In this document: positions 1 through 10,328 of the stretch, piece by piece
Position numbering within the stretch: position 1 is the stretch's first letter
How the letters are laid out: each line of letters starts with the position of its first letter
Source of the DNA: Streptomyces spinosisporus
GTDB lineage: Bacteria; Actinomycetota; Actinomycetes; Streptomycetales; Streptomycetaceae
Direction of reading: 5' to 3'
Assembly (NCBI RefSeq): GCF_022698145.1
Contig: NZ_JALDAX010000004.1
Location: 248,001-312,000, forward strand
Length of the DNA: 64,000 bases
Program-made: the position numbers and the translations under genes
The notes under the pieces: generated by a model
What the model saw: the letters and a program-made list of their open reading frames with translations, nothing else
The model's database searches: none
What the model was told of the DNA's origin: nothing

Positions 1-33
1 TCTCCCAGTGCTGACTCAGTCAGCGTACACAAA

Positions 34-54
34 GTTGAGTCTATTCCACTCAAG
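34..54. promoter_or_regulatory. HspR operator (HAIR), probably for clpB outside the window
   Basis: The sequence GTTGAGT-N7-ACTCAAG matches the HspR-associated inverted repeat (consensus CTTGAGT-N7-ACTCAAG) with one mismatch. In Streptomyces HspR represses dnaK and clpB, and clpB lies near the dnaK operon. No heat-shock gene lies to the right of this box, so I infer that it controls a leftward clpB gene just beyond the window edge. The match is seen directly; the target is inferred. Confidence 0.75.
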
Positions 55-93
55 TCGACGCCCGCGAGGCCTCAGGGGCTAAGTTCCGGACTC

Positions 94-507
94 ATGGCGA
101 GCTATCCGCAGGATCCTGGTGCCCCCGACGCCGCATACCTCGGCTTCTGGCAGGAACGGCACCTGTGCACGCTGACGACTCCGCGCCCGGACGGCAGCCC
201 GCACGTCGTACCCGTCGGCGTCACCTATGACCCCGGGGCCCGGCTGGCCCGGGTGATCGCGGACAAGGCCAGCACGAAGGTGCAGAACGTGCTGGCGGCC
301 GGAGCCGAGGGGGCGAGGGTCGCCGTGTGCCAGGTGGAGGGGCGGCGCTGGGCGACGCTGGAGGGCCGGGCGGTCGTACGGACGGACCGGGACCGGGTCG
401 CGGAGGCCGAGCGGCGCTACGCCGAGCGCTACGGACGCACCCCGAGACCCAATCCGTCGCGCGTGGTGATCGAGATCGGACTGACCCGGGCAATGGGGCG
501 CGGATGA
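94..507 (+). CDS. Pyridoxamine 5'-phosphate oxidase-fold, probably F420- or FMN-dependent protein
   Basis: This 137-residue protein has the size and pattern of the split-barrel PPOX family that binds FMN or F420. The N-terminal stretch AYLGFWQERHLCTLTTPRPD followed by a segment with HVVPVGVTYD is the typical first barrel strand set. A lysine-rich motif KASTKVQN around residue 60 is the usual phosphate-binding region of the F420-type subfamily. Proteins of this kind reduce small substrates in the cytoplasm; the substrate here cannot be told. The gene stands alone and is transcribed away from the HAIR at 34-54. A strong hairpin follows it at 572-612. The family call is firm; the cofactor is inferred. 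Confidence 0.82.
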   Translation: MASYPQDPGAPDAAYLGFWQERHLCTLTTPRPDGSPHVVPVGVTYDPGARLARVIADKASTKVQNVLAAGAEGARVAVCQVEGRRWATLEGRAVVRTDRDRVAEAERRYAERYGRTPRPNPSRVVIEIGLTRAMGRG

Positions 508-571
508 CTGTTTCCAGCCAGGAAACGACCATGCCCGATTGCGTCGATACCCGGAAATGTCCCCCAAAACT

Positions 572-612
572 GCAGCGGCGTCACCGTGTTCAGGTCACGG
601 TGACGCCGCTGC
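572..612. terminator. Bidirectional hairpin terminator
   Basis: A perfect 17-bp inverted repeat (stem starting GCAGCGGCGTCACCGTG, 7-nt loop) lies between the convergent genes ending at 507 (plus) and 656 (minus). Its position and strength suggest a shared terminator. Confidence 0.8.
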
Positions 613-655
613 GGGGGGAAGCACCTGAGCGAACTGTTACGACGGGGGATTCGCG

Positions 656-991
656 TCAGGCACTGCGGGGGGTGGCTGAGATGGTCCGAACATCGGGGGT
701 TTCCGGTTCCACCAGCCGGTGGTCTCGCTGGTCCAGGTTCACAAAGATCATTCCGTACCGGATGGCACATCGCACGGGCTGCGGCGCGCCCCGGGGCCGC
801 CGCAGACACCGGTACGCCCGTACGTCCTCGTCCTCGTCGCGCGTGACGACGACCGGCTCACCGAAGACGGTCACCATCAGCGAGTCACCGGAGTGGGGGA
901 TCGCGGTGACCAGGTCGATGAAGTGCCAGCCGGAGCGGTAGGCCGTGGCCATTTCGCGACGGAAGGAGCGGTCGTCGGGTGGAGTGGTCAT
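656..991 (-). CDS. Stunted Rieske-like protein without cluster ligands, coupled to DSSW peptide
   Basis: This 111-residue protein resembles the N-terminal part of aromatic-ring-hydroxylating dioxygenase alpha subunits: residues around 30-60 read DSLMVTVFGEPVVVTRDED, then RAYRCLRRPRGAPQPVRC, then a strand IFVNLD. In real Rieske proteins the middle stretch carries C-x-H and C-x2-H ligands for the 2Fe-2S cluster; here no C-x-H or C-x2-H motif survives and the catalytic domain is missing. It starts at ATG 991, overlapping the stop of the upstream repeat-peptide gene (ATGA), so the two are probably translated together. It may be a binding or scaffold protein for the peptide. The Rieske relation is my reading of a weak similarity and needs a profile search. 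Confidence 0.55.
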   Translation of the reverse strand: MTTPPDDRSFRREMATAYRSGWHFIDLVTAIPHSGDSLMVTVFGEPVVVTRDEDEDVRAYRCLRRPRGAPQPVRCAIRYGMIFVNLDQRDHRLVEPETPDVRTISATPRSA

Positions 992-1260
992 GACGGAACG
1001 GCCCAGCTGCTGTCGGTCGGGGCCAGCCAGCTGCTGTCCTCCGGGGCAACCCAGGAGCTGTCCCCGGGGACATCGTCCGCAACGATCACCCAACTGCTGT
1101 CACCGGGAGGGGCGGCAGTGGTGCTCCAGCTGCTGTCCCCCGCGACATCACCCTTCGTCCCCGAGAGGCCGCTCAGCGCTCCGAGGGCCACGGCGGCGGA
1201 GAAGGCGGCGACAAGCGCCGAGCGAAGCATTCTCTTATGCATAGTCGGCTTCGTCCTCAT
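988..1260 (-). CDS. Secreted small protein with five DSSW repeats
   Basis: This 90-residue protein begins with a basic N-terminus (MRTKPTMHKRMLRS) and a hydrophobic stretch at about 13-32, which looks like a Sec signal peptide. The rest carries five copies of the tetrapeptide DSSW at residues 42-45, 54-57, 67-70, 75-78 and 83-86, spaced 8 to 13 residues apart and separated by Pro/Ala/Val-rich linkers. I chose ATG 1260 because AGGTGA lies just upstream and the signal peptide follows directly. It overlaps the downstream Rieske-like gene by ATGA and is divergent from the LuxR-type genes at 1377 and 2362. I know no function. A multi-core modified peptide, a secreted signal or a surface-binding peptide are all possible. 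Confidence 0.75.
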   Translation of the reverse strand: MRTKPTMHKRMLRSALVAAFSAAVALGALSGLSGTKGDVAGDSSWSTTAAPPGDSSWVIVADDVPGDSSWVAPEDSSWLAPTDSSWAVPS

Positions 1261-1376
1261 TTGAAGGTCACCTCTCCCCCGTCCGAATAAGACGATGGCC
1301 CATTCCGGCACGTCATGGCCACACAAACGATGCATCATGTTCCTGCACGTTCAGGACCCTGGGGGGTGGAGATCTG

Positions 1377-2357
1377 GTGATAAATGAGACTAAGCGGACA
1401 CATCCCCATGGGTTGACCGACCTGTGCGAGGATGGACGCCGCCTCTACGGCAACGCTCTCCGGACGGGCCGGATAGCCCGTACGGATGTGGAACCCGCGC
1501 CGTGCCTGATGGAGTTCGCCCTACTTCATCCCGATCCCGACGACCCGAACTGGCTGCGCCCGGTACCCCCTTCGGTCGCCCTCGCCCAGCGCCTCACCCC
1601 GATCGAGAACGAGATCACCCAGCGCAGGCGGATGTCCATCGAACTCGCGGACGCTTTCGAGCCGTTCATGACGCTCAGCGCCCAGTCGACGGGCACCACC
1701 CACTCCATCACGGTGCTGGAGGGCCTCGACCGGATCAACGCCGCCCTCGACCTGGCCACGGCCCAGTGCCAGACCGAGATGCTCACCGTCCAGCCCAGCC
1801 GCCGGCGCCTGGAGCACACCCTCACCAAGGCCCTGGAACGCGACCGCCCGCTGATCGAACGCGGCTGCCGCATCCGCACGCTCTACCAGCACCCCGCCCG
1901 CTACAGCCCCGAAACCCTGGCCTACGTCGCCCAGTTCACCGACGGCAAGGTGGAGTACCGCACCATCGACGAGCTCGTCGAGCGGCTGATCATCTGCGAC
2001 GAGACGGTGGCCTTCATCCCGACCCGCGACGACGGCACGATCGCCCTCGAACTCCGGCATCCGGGGCTCGTCCGCTATCTGATCAAGGTCTTCGAGTTCA
2101 TGTGGACCCGCGCCGTCCCGCTGAGCGCGGGCGCCCCCTACGAGACCGCCCCCGACGGCATCACGGAGATCCAGCACTCCATCGCCAAGCTGCTCGTCGA
2201 GGGCCATGTCGACGAGGCGATCGCACGGCGCCTGGGCATGAACGTACGCACCTGCCGGGCCCACATCGCCAAGCTCGCCACGGCTCTGGGCAGCGGCAGC
2301 CGGGCCCAACTCGGCTTCCTCATCGCGCAGTCGGGACTGCTGGAGCAGGACGTCTGA
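1377..2357 (+). CDS. LuxR-family regulator with TrmB/PLD-like sensor domain (copy 1)
   Basis: This 326-residue protein has three parts: an N-terminal helical segment (residues 10-110), a central domain (about 115-245) that resembles the phospholipase-D-like sensor region of TrmB-type regulators, and a C-terminal LuxR/GerE helix-turn-helix (about 265-320, with SIAKLLVEGHVDEAIARRLG followed by NVRTCRAHIAKL). The C-terminal helices bind DNA. GTG 1377 is preceded by a purine-rich GGTGGAG. It is divergent from the DSSW peptide gene, and copy 2 follows after four bases, so the two are an operon. It probably controls the peptide locus in response to an unknown ligand. Confidence 0.8.
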   Translation: MINETKRTHPHGLTDLCEDGRRLYGNALRTGRIARTDVEPAPCLMEFALLHPDPDDPNWLRPVPPSVALAQRLTPIENEITQRRRMSIELADAFEPFMTLSAQSTGTTHSITVLEGLDRINAALDLATAQCQTEMLTVQPSRRRLEHTLTKALERDRPLIERGCRIRTLYQHPARYSPETLAYVAQFTDGKVEYRTIDELVERLIICDETVAFIPTRDDGTIALELRHPGLVRYLIKVFEFMWTRAVPLSAGAPYETAPDGITEIQHSIAKLLVEGHVDEAIARRLGMNVRTCRAHIAKLATALGSGSRAQLGFLIAQSGLLEQDV

Positions 2358-2361
2358 GCCC

Positions 2362-3363
2362 GTGGGGAGGGACACGACGGGCCCGGCGACCCATCCGGAC
2401 CACGGACCGGACGAGCTGTGCCAGGAGGGAACGGCGCTCTACGAGCGCGCCCTGCGCGAGGGCCACGTACCCGACGAGGACGCCGCCGCGGCGCCCTGCC
2501 TGGTCGACCTCGGGCTGCTGCACCCCTCGATCGAGGATGCGGCGCGCCTGGAGCCCGTCGCACCCGCCGTCGCCCTGCACCGCCTGCTGCGCGCCTCGGA
2601 GAACCGGATAGCGCAGGAGCGGCGCCGCGAGGCCCGTCTCGCCGACCTGTTCGAACCCCTGATGCGGATCGACGGCGGGCGCACCGCGGGCGGCGGCTCC
2701 TCGGCCGTCGGGGTGCTGAGCGGATCCGAGCGCATCGGCCGGGCCATCACCGAGGCCATGGCCGACGGCAGCGAGGAACTGCTGGCCGTCCAGCCGCACA
2801 TCAGCCACACCCGCACGCCGCTGGCGGCGCGCGCCGAGGCCCTCGTGCGCGACCAGGACTTCCTCGACCGCGGCGGCCGTATCCGCACGCTCTACCAGCA
2901 CACGCTGCGGCACGCGCCGTCGGTGGTCGCCCGCTACGAGCAGCTCAGCGGGGACGCGCAGGCCCGCACGCTCGACGAGATCACCGACCGCCTGCTGGTC
3001 GTGGACCGCGCGGTCGCCTTCATCCCCGCCAACGCCGACCGCACGCTCGCCCTCGAGATCCGGCACCCGGTCATCGCCGGCTTCCTCGCCACCGCCTTCG
3101 ACCGCCTGTGGCGCCTGGCCACGCCCCTGTACCCGCTGGCCGCCCGACCGGCCGCACAGGGCGGCTTCACACCCCGCCAACGCGCCATAGCCGCCCTCCT
3201 CGTCGAGGGCCACACCGACACCGACATCGCGGAGCGGCTCGGCATGAACGTGCGGACCGCGCGCGTGCACATCGCCAAGCTGGCGGCCACGCTGGGCAGT
3301 GAGAGCCGGGCCCAGCTCGGCTATCTCATCGGACGGTCCGGGATTCTTGACCGGGAAGGGTGA
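2362..3363 (+). CDS. LuxR-family regulator with TrmB/PLD-like sensor domain (copy 2)
   Basis: This 333-residue protein shares its whole domain order with the gene just upstream: N-terminal helices with DELCQEGTALYERALREG, a central sensor-like domain including GGRIRTLYQHTLRHAP, and a C-terminal LuxR helix-turn-helix with AALLVEGHTDTDIAERLGMN. Translation starts at GTG 2362, four bases after the previous stop. It is a clear paralogue made by duplication. The 3' end overlaps the convergent copy 3 gene by 38 bp. Its ligand is unknown; co-expression with copy 1 suggests that they act together or form mixed dimers. Confidence 0.8.
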   Translation: MGRDTTGPATHPDHGPDELCQEGTALYERALREGHVPDEDAAAAPCLVDLGLLHPSIEDAARLEPVAPAVALHRLLRASENRIAQERRREARLADLFEPLMRIDGGRTAGGGSSAVGVLSGSERIGRAITEAMADGSEELLAVQPHISHTRTPLAARAEALVRDQDFLDRGGRIRTLYQHTLRHAPSVVARYEQLSGDAQARTLDEITDRLLVVDRAVAFIPANADRTLALEIRHPVIAGFLATAFDRLWRLATPLYPLAARPAAQGGFTPRQRAIAALLVEGHTDTDIAERLGMNVRTARVHIAKLAATLGSESRAQLGYLIGRSGILDREG

Positions 3364-4369
3364 GAGGGCCGGCGTCGGCGTGCCGGCGCGGGGCGTCCAG
3401 GCCCACCTGGGCGATGCGGACGCCGAGTTGGGTGCGGCTGGCCGCGCCGAGGGTCTCCGAGAGGCGGGCGATGTGGGCGCGGCAGGTGCGGACGCTTATG
3501 CCGAGCCGCTCCGCGATCACCGCGTCCTGGTGGCCCTCCGCCAGCAGCGCCGCGATGGACTGCTCGCGGTGCGAGATGCCCTCGATGCCGGTGTCGGGCA
3601 GCGGGGCGGTCAGCGGGATCGCCAGGCGCCAGAGCCGCTCGAAGACCGTGACCAGGTACTCGACCAGGGCCGGGTGGCGCAGTTCCAGGGCGAGCGTGCG
3701 GTCGGCGTTGGCGGGGATGAAGGCGACCCTGCGGTCGAACAGGATCAGCCGGTCGATGACCTCGTCCAGGGTGCGCGCCTCGACCGAACCACCCATCAGC
3801 TCGAGGTAGTTGAGCAGCCCCTGGCCGTGCCGGGCCACATGGGTGTACAGGTCGCGCATCCGTACGCCCCGCCCGCGCAGGGCGAGCGCCCGGTGCAGCC
3901 CCTCGGTCAGCTCGTCCTCGGGGCGGATGCCGCCGGGCTGGACGGTGAGGACCTCGGTCGTGCACGCCTCGGTCGCCTCGTCCATCGCGGCCTGGATGCG
4001 CGAGAGCCCGTCCAGGACACGGATCGCGGTGCCCTCCGCGACGCCGGGTCCGGTCTGTGTCTCGGGGCCCAGGCCCGCGTAGCGCTCCACGGCGGCGACC
4101 GCGGCGCCCACTTTGCGCTGGCTCGCGCTGACCTCGTCGTAGACCCCGCGCAGGAGCCGGGTCATGACCTCCTGCGGGGACGTCGGGACCAGCCAGTCCA
4201 TGTCGTCGGGGTCCGGATGCAGCAGGGCGAGCTCCAGCAGACACGGCACCGGTCCGGCGTCCGGGCGGGGCACACGGCCCCGCCGTACGGCCCGGGAGTA
4301 CACGCGCTCCCCGGCCTCGCACAGTCGGTCAGCACCGTGTGGATGCCCGTCCGTCCCGTGCCCGGCCAT
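3326..4369 (-). CDS. LuxR-family regulator with TrmB/PLD-like sensor domain (copy 3)
   Basis: This is a third member of the same regulator family (347 residues from ATG 4369), on the opposite strand. It keeps the N-terminal signature (HGADRLCEAGERVYSRAVRR), the central sensor-like domain (RDLYTHVARH, later AFIPANADRTLALELRHPAL) and the C-terminal helix-turn-helix (AALLAEGHQDAVIAERLGIS). An upstream in-frame start would add 24 arginine-rich residues not shared with the other two copies, so I prefer 4369. Its end overlaps copy 2 tail to tail. Three paralogues around one peptide gene point to a dedicated signalling locus, although which of them controls the peptide is not visible. Confidence 0.78.
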   Translation of the reverse strand: MAGHGTDGHPHGADRLCEAGERVYSRAVRRGRVPRPDAGPVPCLLELALLHPDPDDMDWLVPTSPQEVMTRLLRGVYDEVSASQRKVGAAVAAVERYAGLGPETQTGPGVAEGTAIRVLDGLSRIQAAMDEATEACTTEVLTVQPGGIRPEDELTEGLHRALALRGRGVRMRDLYTHVARHGQGLLNYLELMGGSVEARTLDEVIDRLILFDRRVAFIPANADRTLALELRHPALVEYLVTVFERLWRLAIPLTAPLPDTGIEGISHREQSIAALLAEGHQDAVIAERLGISVRTCRAHIARLSETLGAASRTQLGVRIAQVGLDAPRRHADAGPLTLPGQESRTVR

Positions 4370-4746
4370 CGCCCATCCCACCCCCGATATCGCCGCCCTT
4401 CGCAGCGCAACTATGCGCGGACGGGACCGGCTCCGCAACACGGCTCGACACCGAGTCGGGGGCGTTAAAGACCCGTAACTCCCGTTTTATACGGTCCTCA
4501 TCCCGTCACCTTGCAACAAGCTGACGGTGCCTGGGGGCAAGGTGGGGCGCGGGAGCCGGCGCACGGGCCGGCGATGGCGCGATACGGTCCGGGCCGGGGG
4601 TGAAGTCAGGGCCTTCGGCCGGACGTCAGAGGCGGTCGCGCAACGTCGCGTCCGCAAACACGACAGGGCCGCCGAACGGCGTGCGGCAGTACCGCGAGGG
4701 CCGTCGGCGGCAACGTCGTGCAGGGGTCACCGGGAGGCGGGAGCGA
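4370..4746. other. Intergenic region without a recognisable gene
   Basis: This 377-bp gap lies between the LuxR copy 3 start and the end of the binding-protein gene, both on the minus strand. It must hold the promoter of the LuxR gene; I see no convincing small gene or RNA in it. Confidence 0.5.
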
Positions 4747-5865
4747 TCACTTCAAGCCGATCGCCGCACACTCCGAGGCGTACTTCGAGGTGCAGATCTG
4801 CGAGACCTTGTAGATGCCGTCCGCGACCACCGTCGACTTGATGTTCTTGCGCGTCAGCGCGGTCACGGTGACCAGCTGCGCCCGGATGTCCTTGTTCGTG
4901 GGGCTGTCGACCGTGTCCTGGGTCAGCGCGTCGAACTCGATGTCCTTGCCCTGCACCTTGGCGATGGCCATCTGAGCGGCCGCCTGCGCCTCCTGCGGGT
5001 ACGACTTGTAGACGCTCATGTACTGCTCGCCGGCGACGATCCGCTGCACGGCCGTCAGCTCCGCGTCCTGTCCGGTCAGCGGCGGCATCTTGCTGACGCC
5101 CGCGTTCTGCAGGGCCGCGACGATGCCGCCCGCCATGCCGTCGTTGGCGGACAGGACGCCCGCGATGTCGTCCTTGCCGACCGCCTTGATCGCCTCGGAC
5201 ATGTTGGCCTGGGCGTTCTTCGGGTCCCAGTCCTTGGTGTCGTAGGACTCGGCGATCGTCACCTTGCCCTTGAGCTCGGAGAGCGCGCCCGCCTTGAACT
5301 GCTTGGCGTTCGGGTCGGTGGGCGAGCCGTTCATCATCACGATCTTGTCGGAGGTGCTGACGTCGCTGCCCAGCGCGTCGAGCAGCGAGCGGCCCTGGAC
5401 CTCGCCGACGAGCTCGTTGTCGAAGGAGACGTAGGCGTCGATGGGGCCCTCGGCCAGGCGGTCGTAGGCGATGACCGGGATGCCGGCGTCCTTGGCCTTC
5501 TGCACCTCGCCCGCGATGGCGTGCGCGTCCACGGCGTCCAGCACGATGATGTCGACCTTGTTGTCGATCATCTCCTGCATCTGGCTCGCCTGCTTGTCCG
5601 CGTCCTGGTCCGCGTTCTTGTAGTCGACCTTGCCCTGCTGCTTGGTCAGCGAGGCGACCTGCTTCTTGATGATGGGGTAGTCGAAGTCCTCGTACCGTGT
5701 GTTGGCGGTCTCCGGCAGCAGCAGGCCGATGGTGACGTCGTTGCCCTTGGTCGGGCTGGCCGAACTGCTGTCCCCCGACACGTTCAGCACGCCGCAGGAG
5801 GCGAGAGACAGGCTGGTCGCGGCTACTGCTGTGCACAGGGCGATACGACGGGTGCGGGTGTTCAC
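4747..5865 (-). CDS. Sugar ABC transporter substrate-binding lipoprotein, orphan
   Basis: This 372-residue protein is a periplasmic-binding-protein type I (XylF/RbsB class) sugar receptor. It starts at GTG 5865, with GGAAGG upstream, and has a short signal peptide ending in the lipobox LASC, so it should be anchored outside the membrane as a lipoprotein. Typical motifs are TIGLLLPETANTRYEDFDYP, VDIIVLDAVDAHAIAGEVQK, IPVIAYDRL and SANDGMAGGIVAALQ. The family binds xylose, ribose or related sugars and hands them to an ATPase and permease, but neither gene is next to it. It may serve a transporter encoded elsewhere or act as a sensor. Upstream lies the terminator of the hspR operon. Confidence 0.88.
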   Translation of the reverse strand: MNTRTRRIALCTAVAATSLSLASCGVLNVSGDSSSASPTKGNDVTIGLLLPETANTRYEDFDYPIIKKQVASLTKQQGKVDYKNADQDADKQASQMQEMIDNKVDIIVLDAVDAHAIAGEVQKAKDAGIPVIAYDRLAEGPIDAYVSFDNELVGEVQGRSLLDALGSDVSTSDKIVMMNGSPTDPNAKQFKAGALSELKGKVTIAESYDTKDWDPKNAQANMSEAIKAVGKDDIAGVLSANDGMAGGIVAALQNAGVSKMPPLTGQDAELTAVQRIVAGEQYMSVYKSYPQEAQAAAQMAIAKVQGKDIEFDALTQDTVDSPTNKDIRAQLVTVTALTRKNIKSTVVADGIYKVSQICTSKYASECAAIGLK

Positions 5866-6010
5866 TGCGTTGACCTTCCGGACAAGGGTGCTTGGGGCGG
5901 CCCAGGTGAACGAAGCCAACGCTTTCTTCACACGATCGTCAAGGAATAACCAGGTAATGAGATGTCAACGTTAGAGTCCGGCCAGGTTCTTGACCCGAGA
6001 CGGACGGCCC

Positions 6011-6066
6011 CCGGCACATGACACAGGGGCCCGGAATGTCTCCGGACCCCTGCCCCTATGTGCCGG
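6011..6066. terminator. Terminator after hspR
   Basis: A compound inverted repeat begins with CCGGCACAT and ends with ATGTGCCGG, and encloses an inner near-perfect hairpin (AGGGG-C-CCGGA / TCCGG-A-CCCCT). It lies 7 bp beyond the hspR stop and should end the dnaK operon transcript. Confidence 0.7.
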
Positions 6067-6072
6067 AATGTG

Positions 6073-6522
6073 TCAGTCCGACTGCTGCCGCTTGGGCCGC
6101 CACACCACCAGCGCGCTGGTCTGCTGCACCTCCTGGTACGGCACCAGGTCACGGCGGTACGACGCGTGCACCGCCGCCTCGCGCTGCTGCATCGCCGCGG
6201 CCGCGCCCTCGACCGCCGACTGGAGCTCGGCGACGCGCTGCTGGAGCGCGGCGACCTGGTTCTCCAGCTCGATGATCCGCTTGATGCCGGCCAGGTTGAT
6301 GCCCTCGTCCTGCGACAACTGCTGCACCGTGCGCAGCAGTTCGATGTCGCGAGCCGAGTAACGGCGGCCGCGGCCCGCGGTGCGGTCGGGAGAGACCAGG
6401 CCGAGCCGGTCGTACTGGCGCAGGGTCTGCGGGTGCAGGCCGGAGAGCTGGGCCGCCACCGAGATGACGTAGACCGGGGTCTCCTCGGTCAGTTCGTACG
6501 GATTGCGTCGACGGCCGTCCAT
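6073..6522 (-). CDS. hspR: Heat-shock repressor HspR
   Basis: This 149-residue MerR-type protein is HspR, the repressor of the dnaK operon and clpB in actinomycetes. The N-terminal winged helix-turn-helix reads VYVISVAAQLSGLHPQTLRQ and YDRLGLVSPDRT, followed by the RGRRYS wing and a leucine-rich coiled coil (IIELENQVAALQQRVAELQ). In the known model HspR binds HAIR boxes with DnaK as co-repressor, so free DnaK level sets expression. It is the last gene of dnaK-grpE-dnaJ-hspR. ATG 6522 lies just past the dnaJ stop; a TTG at 6531 overlapping that stop is an alternative start. Confidence 0.97.
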   Translation of the reverse strand: MDGRRRNPYELTEETPVYVISVAAQLSGLHPQTLRQYDRLGLVSPDRTAGRGRRYSARDIELLRTVQQLSQDEGINLAGIKRIIELENQVAALQQRVAELQSAVEGAAAAMQQREAAVHASYRRDLVPYQEVQQTSALVVWRPKRQQSD

Positions 6523-6527
6523 CTCTC

Positions 6528-7709
6528 TCAAGCTCCCTTCGCGGCCTTGAACAGCTCCGCCCGCGGATCCTCACCCGCGGTTGCCTCGCGATACGCCTCG
6601 AGCGCGTCACGAGCCTTCCCCGTCACGTCCGCGGGGACACTCACCTCGACGGTGACCAGGAGGTCGCCGCGGGTGCCGTCCTTGCGGACCGCGCCCTTGC
6701 CACGGGCGCGCATGGTGCGGCCGTTGGGCGTGCCCGGCGGCAGCTTCAGGGTGACGGACGGGCCACCCAGGGTGGGCACCCTGACCTCGCCGCCGAGCGC
6801 CGCCTCCGCGAACGTCACCGGGACGGTGACGGTGAGGTTGTCGCCCTTGCGGCCGAAGACCGGGTGCGCGGAGACATGCACCGTGACGTACAGGTCGCCC
6901 GCGGGGCCGCCCCGCTCGCCCGGTGCGCCCTTGCCGCGCAGCCGGATGCGCTGGCCGTCCGAGACCCCGGCCGGGATACGGACCTGCATGGTCCGGGACG
7001 ACTTGGCGCGGCCCGAGCCCTTGCAGACCTCGCAGGGGTTCTCCGCGATCAGGCCGCGGCCCTTGCAGTCCGGGCAGGGGTCGGTGAGGGAGAAGCCCCC
7101 GCCGGAGCCCCGCGCCACCTGTCCGGTGCCGACGCACGTCGGGCACACCCGCGGGTTGCCGTTCGCGTCGCCGGTGCCGGAGCAGGCCTTGCAGGGCGCC
7201 TGCGAGGACATGCGCAGCGGGACCGTCGCCCCCTCGATCGCCTCGGTGAAGCTGAGGCTGACCTCGGTGTCGATGTCCTGACCGCGTCTGGGCTGCACCC
7301 GGGTGGTGCCGGAGCTGCCGCGGTTGAACAGGCCCCCGAAGACGTCACCGATCCCGCCGCCGAAGCCGCCGGAACCCCCGCCCGAGCCCTGGGCGCCGCC
7401 TCCGAAGAGGTCGCTCAGGTCGAAGTTGAACGAACCGCCGCCCGCGCCCGGCCCCGGGCGGAAGCCGCCGTTGCCGAACAGCGCGCGGGCCTCGTCGTAC
7501 TCCTTGCGCTTCTTGGGGTCACCGAGGACGTCGTTCGCCTCGGAGATCTCCTTGAAGCGCTCCTCGGCCTTGGCGTTGCCCTTGTTGGCGTCCGGGTGGT
7601 TCTCGCGGGCGAGCTTGCGGTACGCCTTCTTGATCTCGGCCTCGGTGGCGTCCTTGGGGACGCCGAGGACCTTGTAGTAGTCCTTCTCGATGAAGTCCTT
7701 GGTGCTCAT
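6528..7709 (-). CDS. dnaJ: Chaperone DnaJ
   Basis: DnaJ delivers unfolded proteins to DnaK and stimulates its ATPase. The 393-residue protein has all parts in order: J-domain with the HPD motif at residues 38-40, a long Gly/Phe linker (about 75-130), a zinc domain with four CxxCxGxG repeats (CKACSGTG, CPTCVGTG, CPDCKGRG, CEVCKGSG), and two C-terminal substrate-binding domains. The N-terminal extension MSTKDFIEKDYYKVLGV is the form found with the dnaK-operon copy in actinomycetes. It lies 33 bp after grpE and directly before hspR, in one HspR-controlled operon. Confidence 0.97.
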   Translation of the reverse strand: MSTKDFIEKDYYKVLGVPKDATEAEIKKAYRKLARENHPDANKGNAKAEERFKEISEANDVLGDPKKRKEYDEARALFGNGGFRPGPGAGGGSFNFDLSDLFGGGAQGSGGGSGGFGGGIGDVFGGLFNRGSSGTTRVQPRRGQDIDTEVSLSFTEAIEGATVPLRMSSQAPCKACSGTGDANGNPRVCPTCVGTGQVARGSGGGFSLTDPCPDCKGRGLIAENPCEVCKGSGRAKSSRTMQVRIPAGVSDGQRIRLRGKGAPGERGGPAGDLYVTVHVSAHPVFGRKGDNLTVTVPVTFAEAALGGEVRVPTLGGPSVTLKLPPGTPNGRTMRARGKGAVRKDGTRGDLLVTVEVSVPADVTGKARDALEAYREATAGEDPRAELFKAAKGA

Positions 7710-7742
7710 CCTCGACGCCCCTCCTTTCTCATCGGTTCAAGC

Positions 7743-10297
<2,555 letters not shown>

Positions 10298-10305
10298 TCA
10301 ACAGA

Positions 10306-10326
10306 CCTGAGTCTGGGGCACTCAAC
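10306..10326. promoter_or_regulatory. HspR operator (HAIR) upstream of dnaK, distal
   Basis: CCTGAGT-N7-ACTCAAC keeps the HAIR core and spacing with one mismatch per arm. Tandem HAIR boxes in front of dnaK are typical in Streptomyces. The box also abuts the stop of the neighbouring gene at 10329. Confidence 0.8.
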
Positions 10327-10328
10327 TC

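Noticed and set aside
988-1260. DSSW-coding repeats as a CRISPR array or DNA tandem repeat
   Set aside because: Units are short, unequally spaced and in frame in a signal-peptide protein, without spacer pattern or cas genes.
1424-4468. Long frames overlapping the LuxR genes on the other strand or in other frames
   Set aside because: They are Arg/Pro/Ala-rich shadows of the high-GC codon pattern, while the LuxR frames have family motifs.
4600-5949. 449-codon frame opposite the sugar-binding protein
   Set aside because: It runs antisense to a clear lipoprotein gene and has repetitive Val/Leu/Asp/Arg composition typical of antisense frames.
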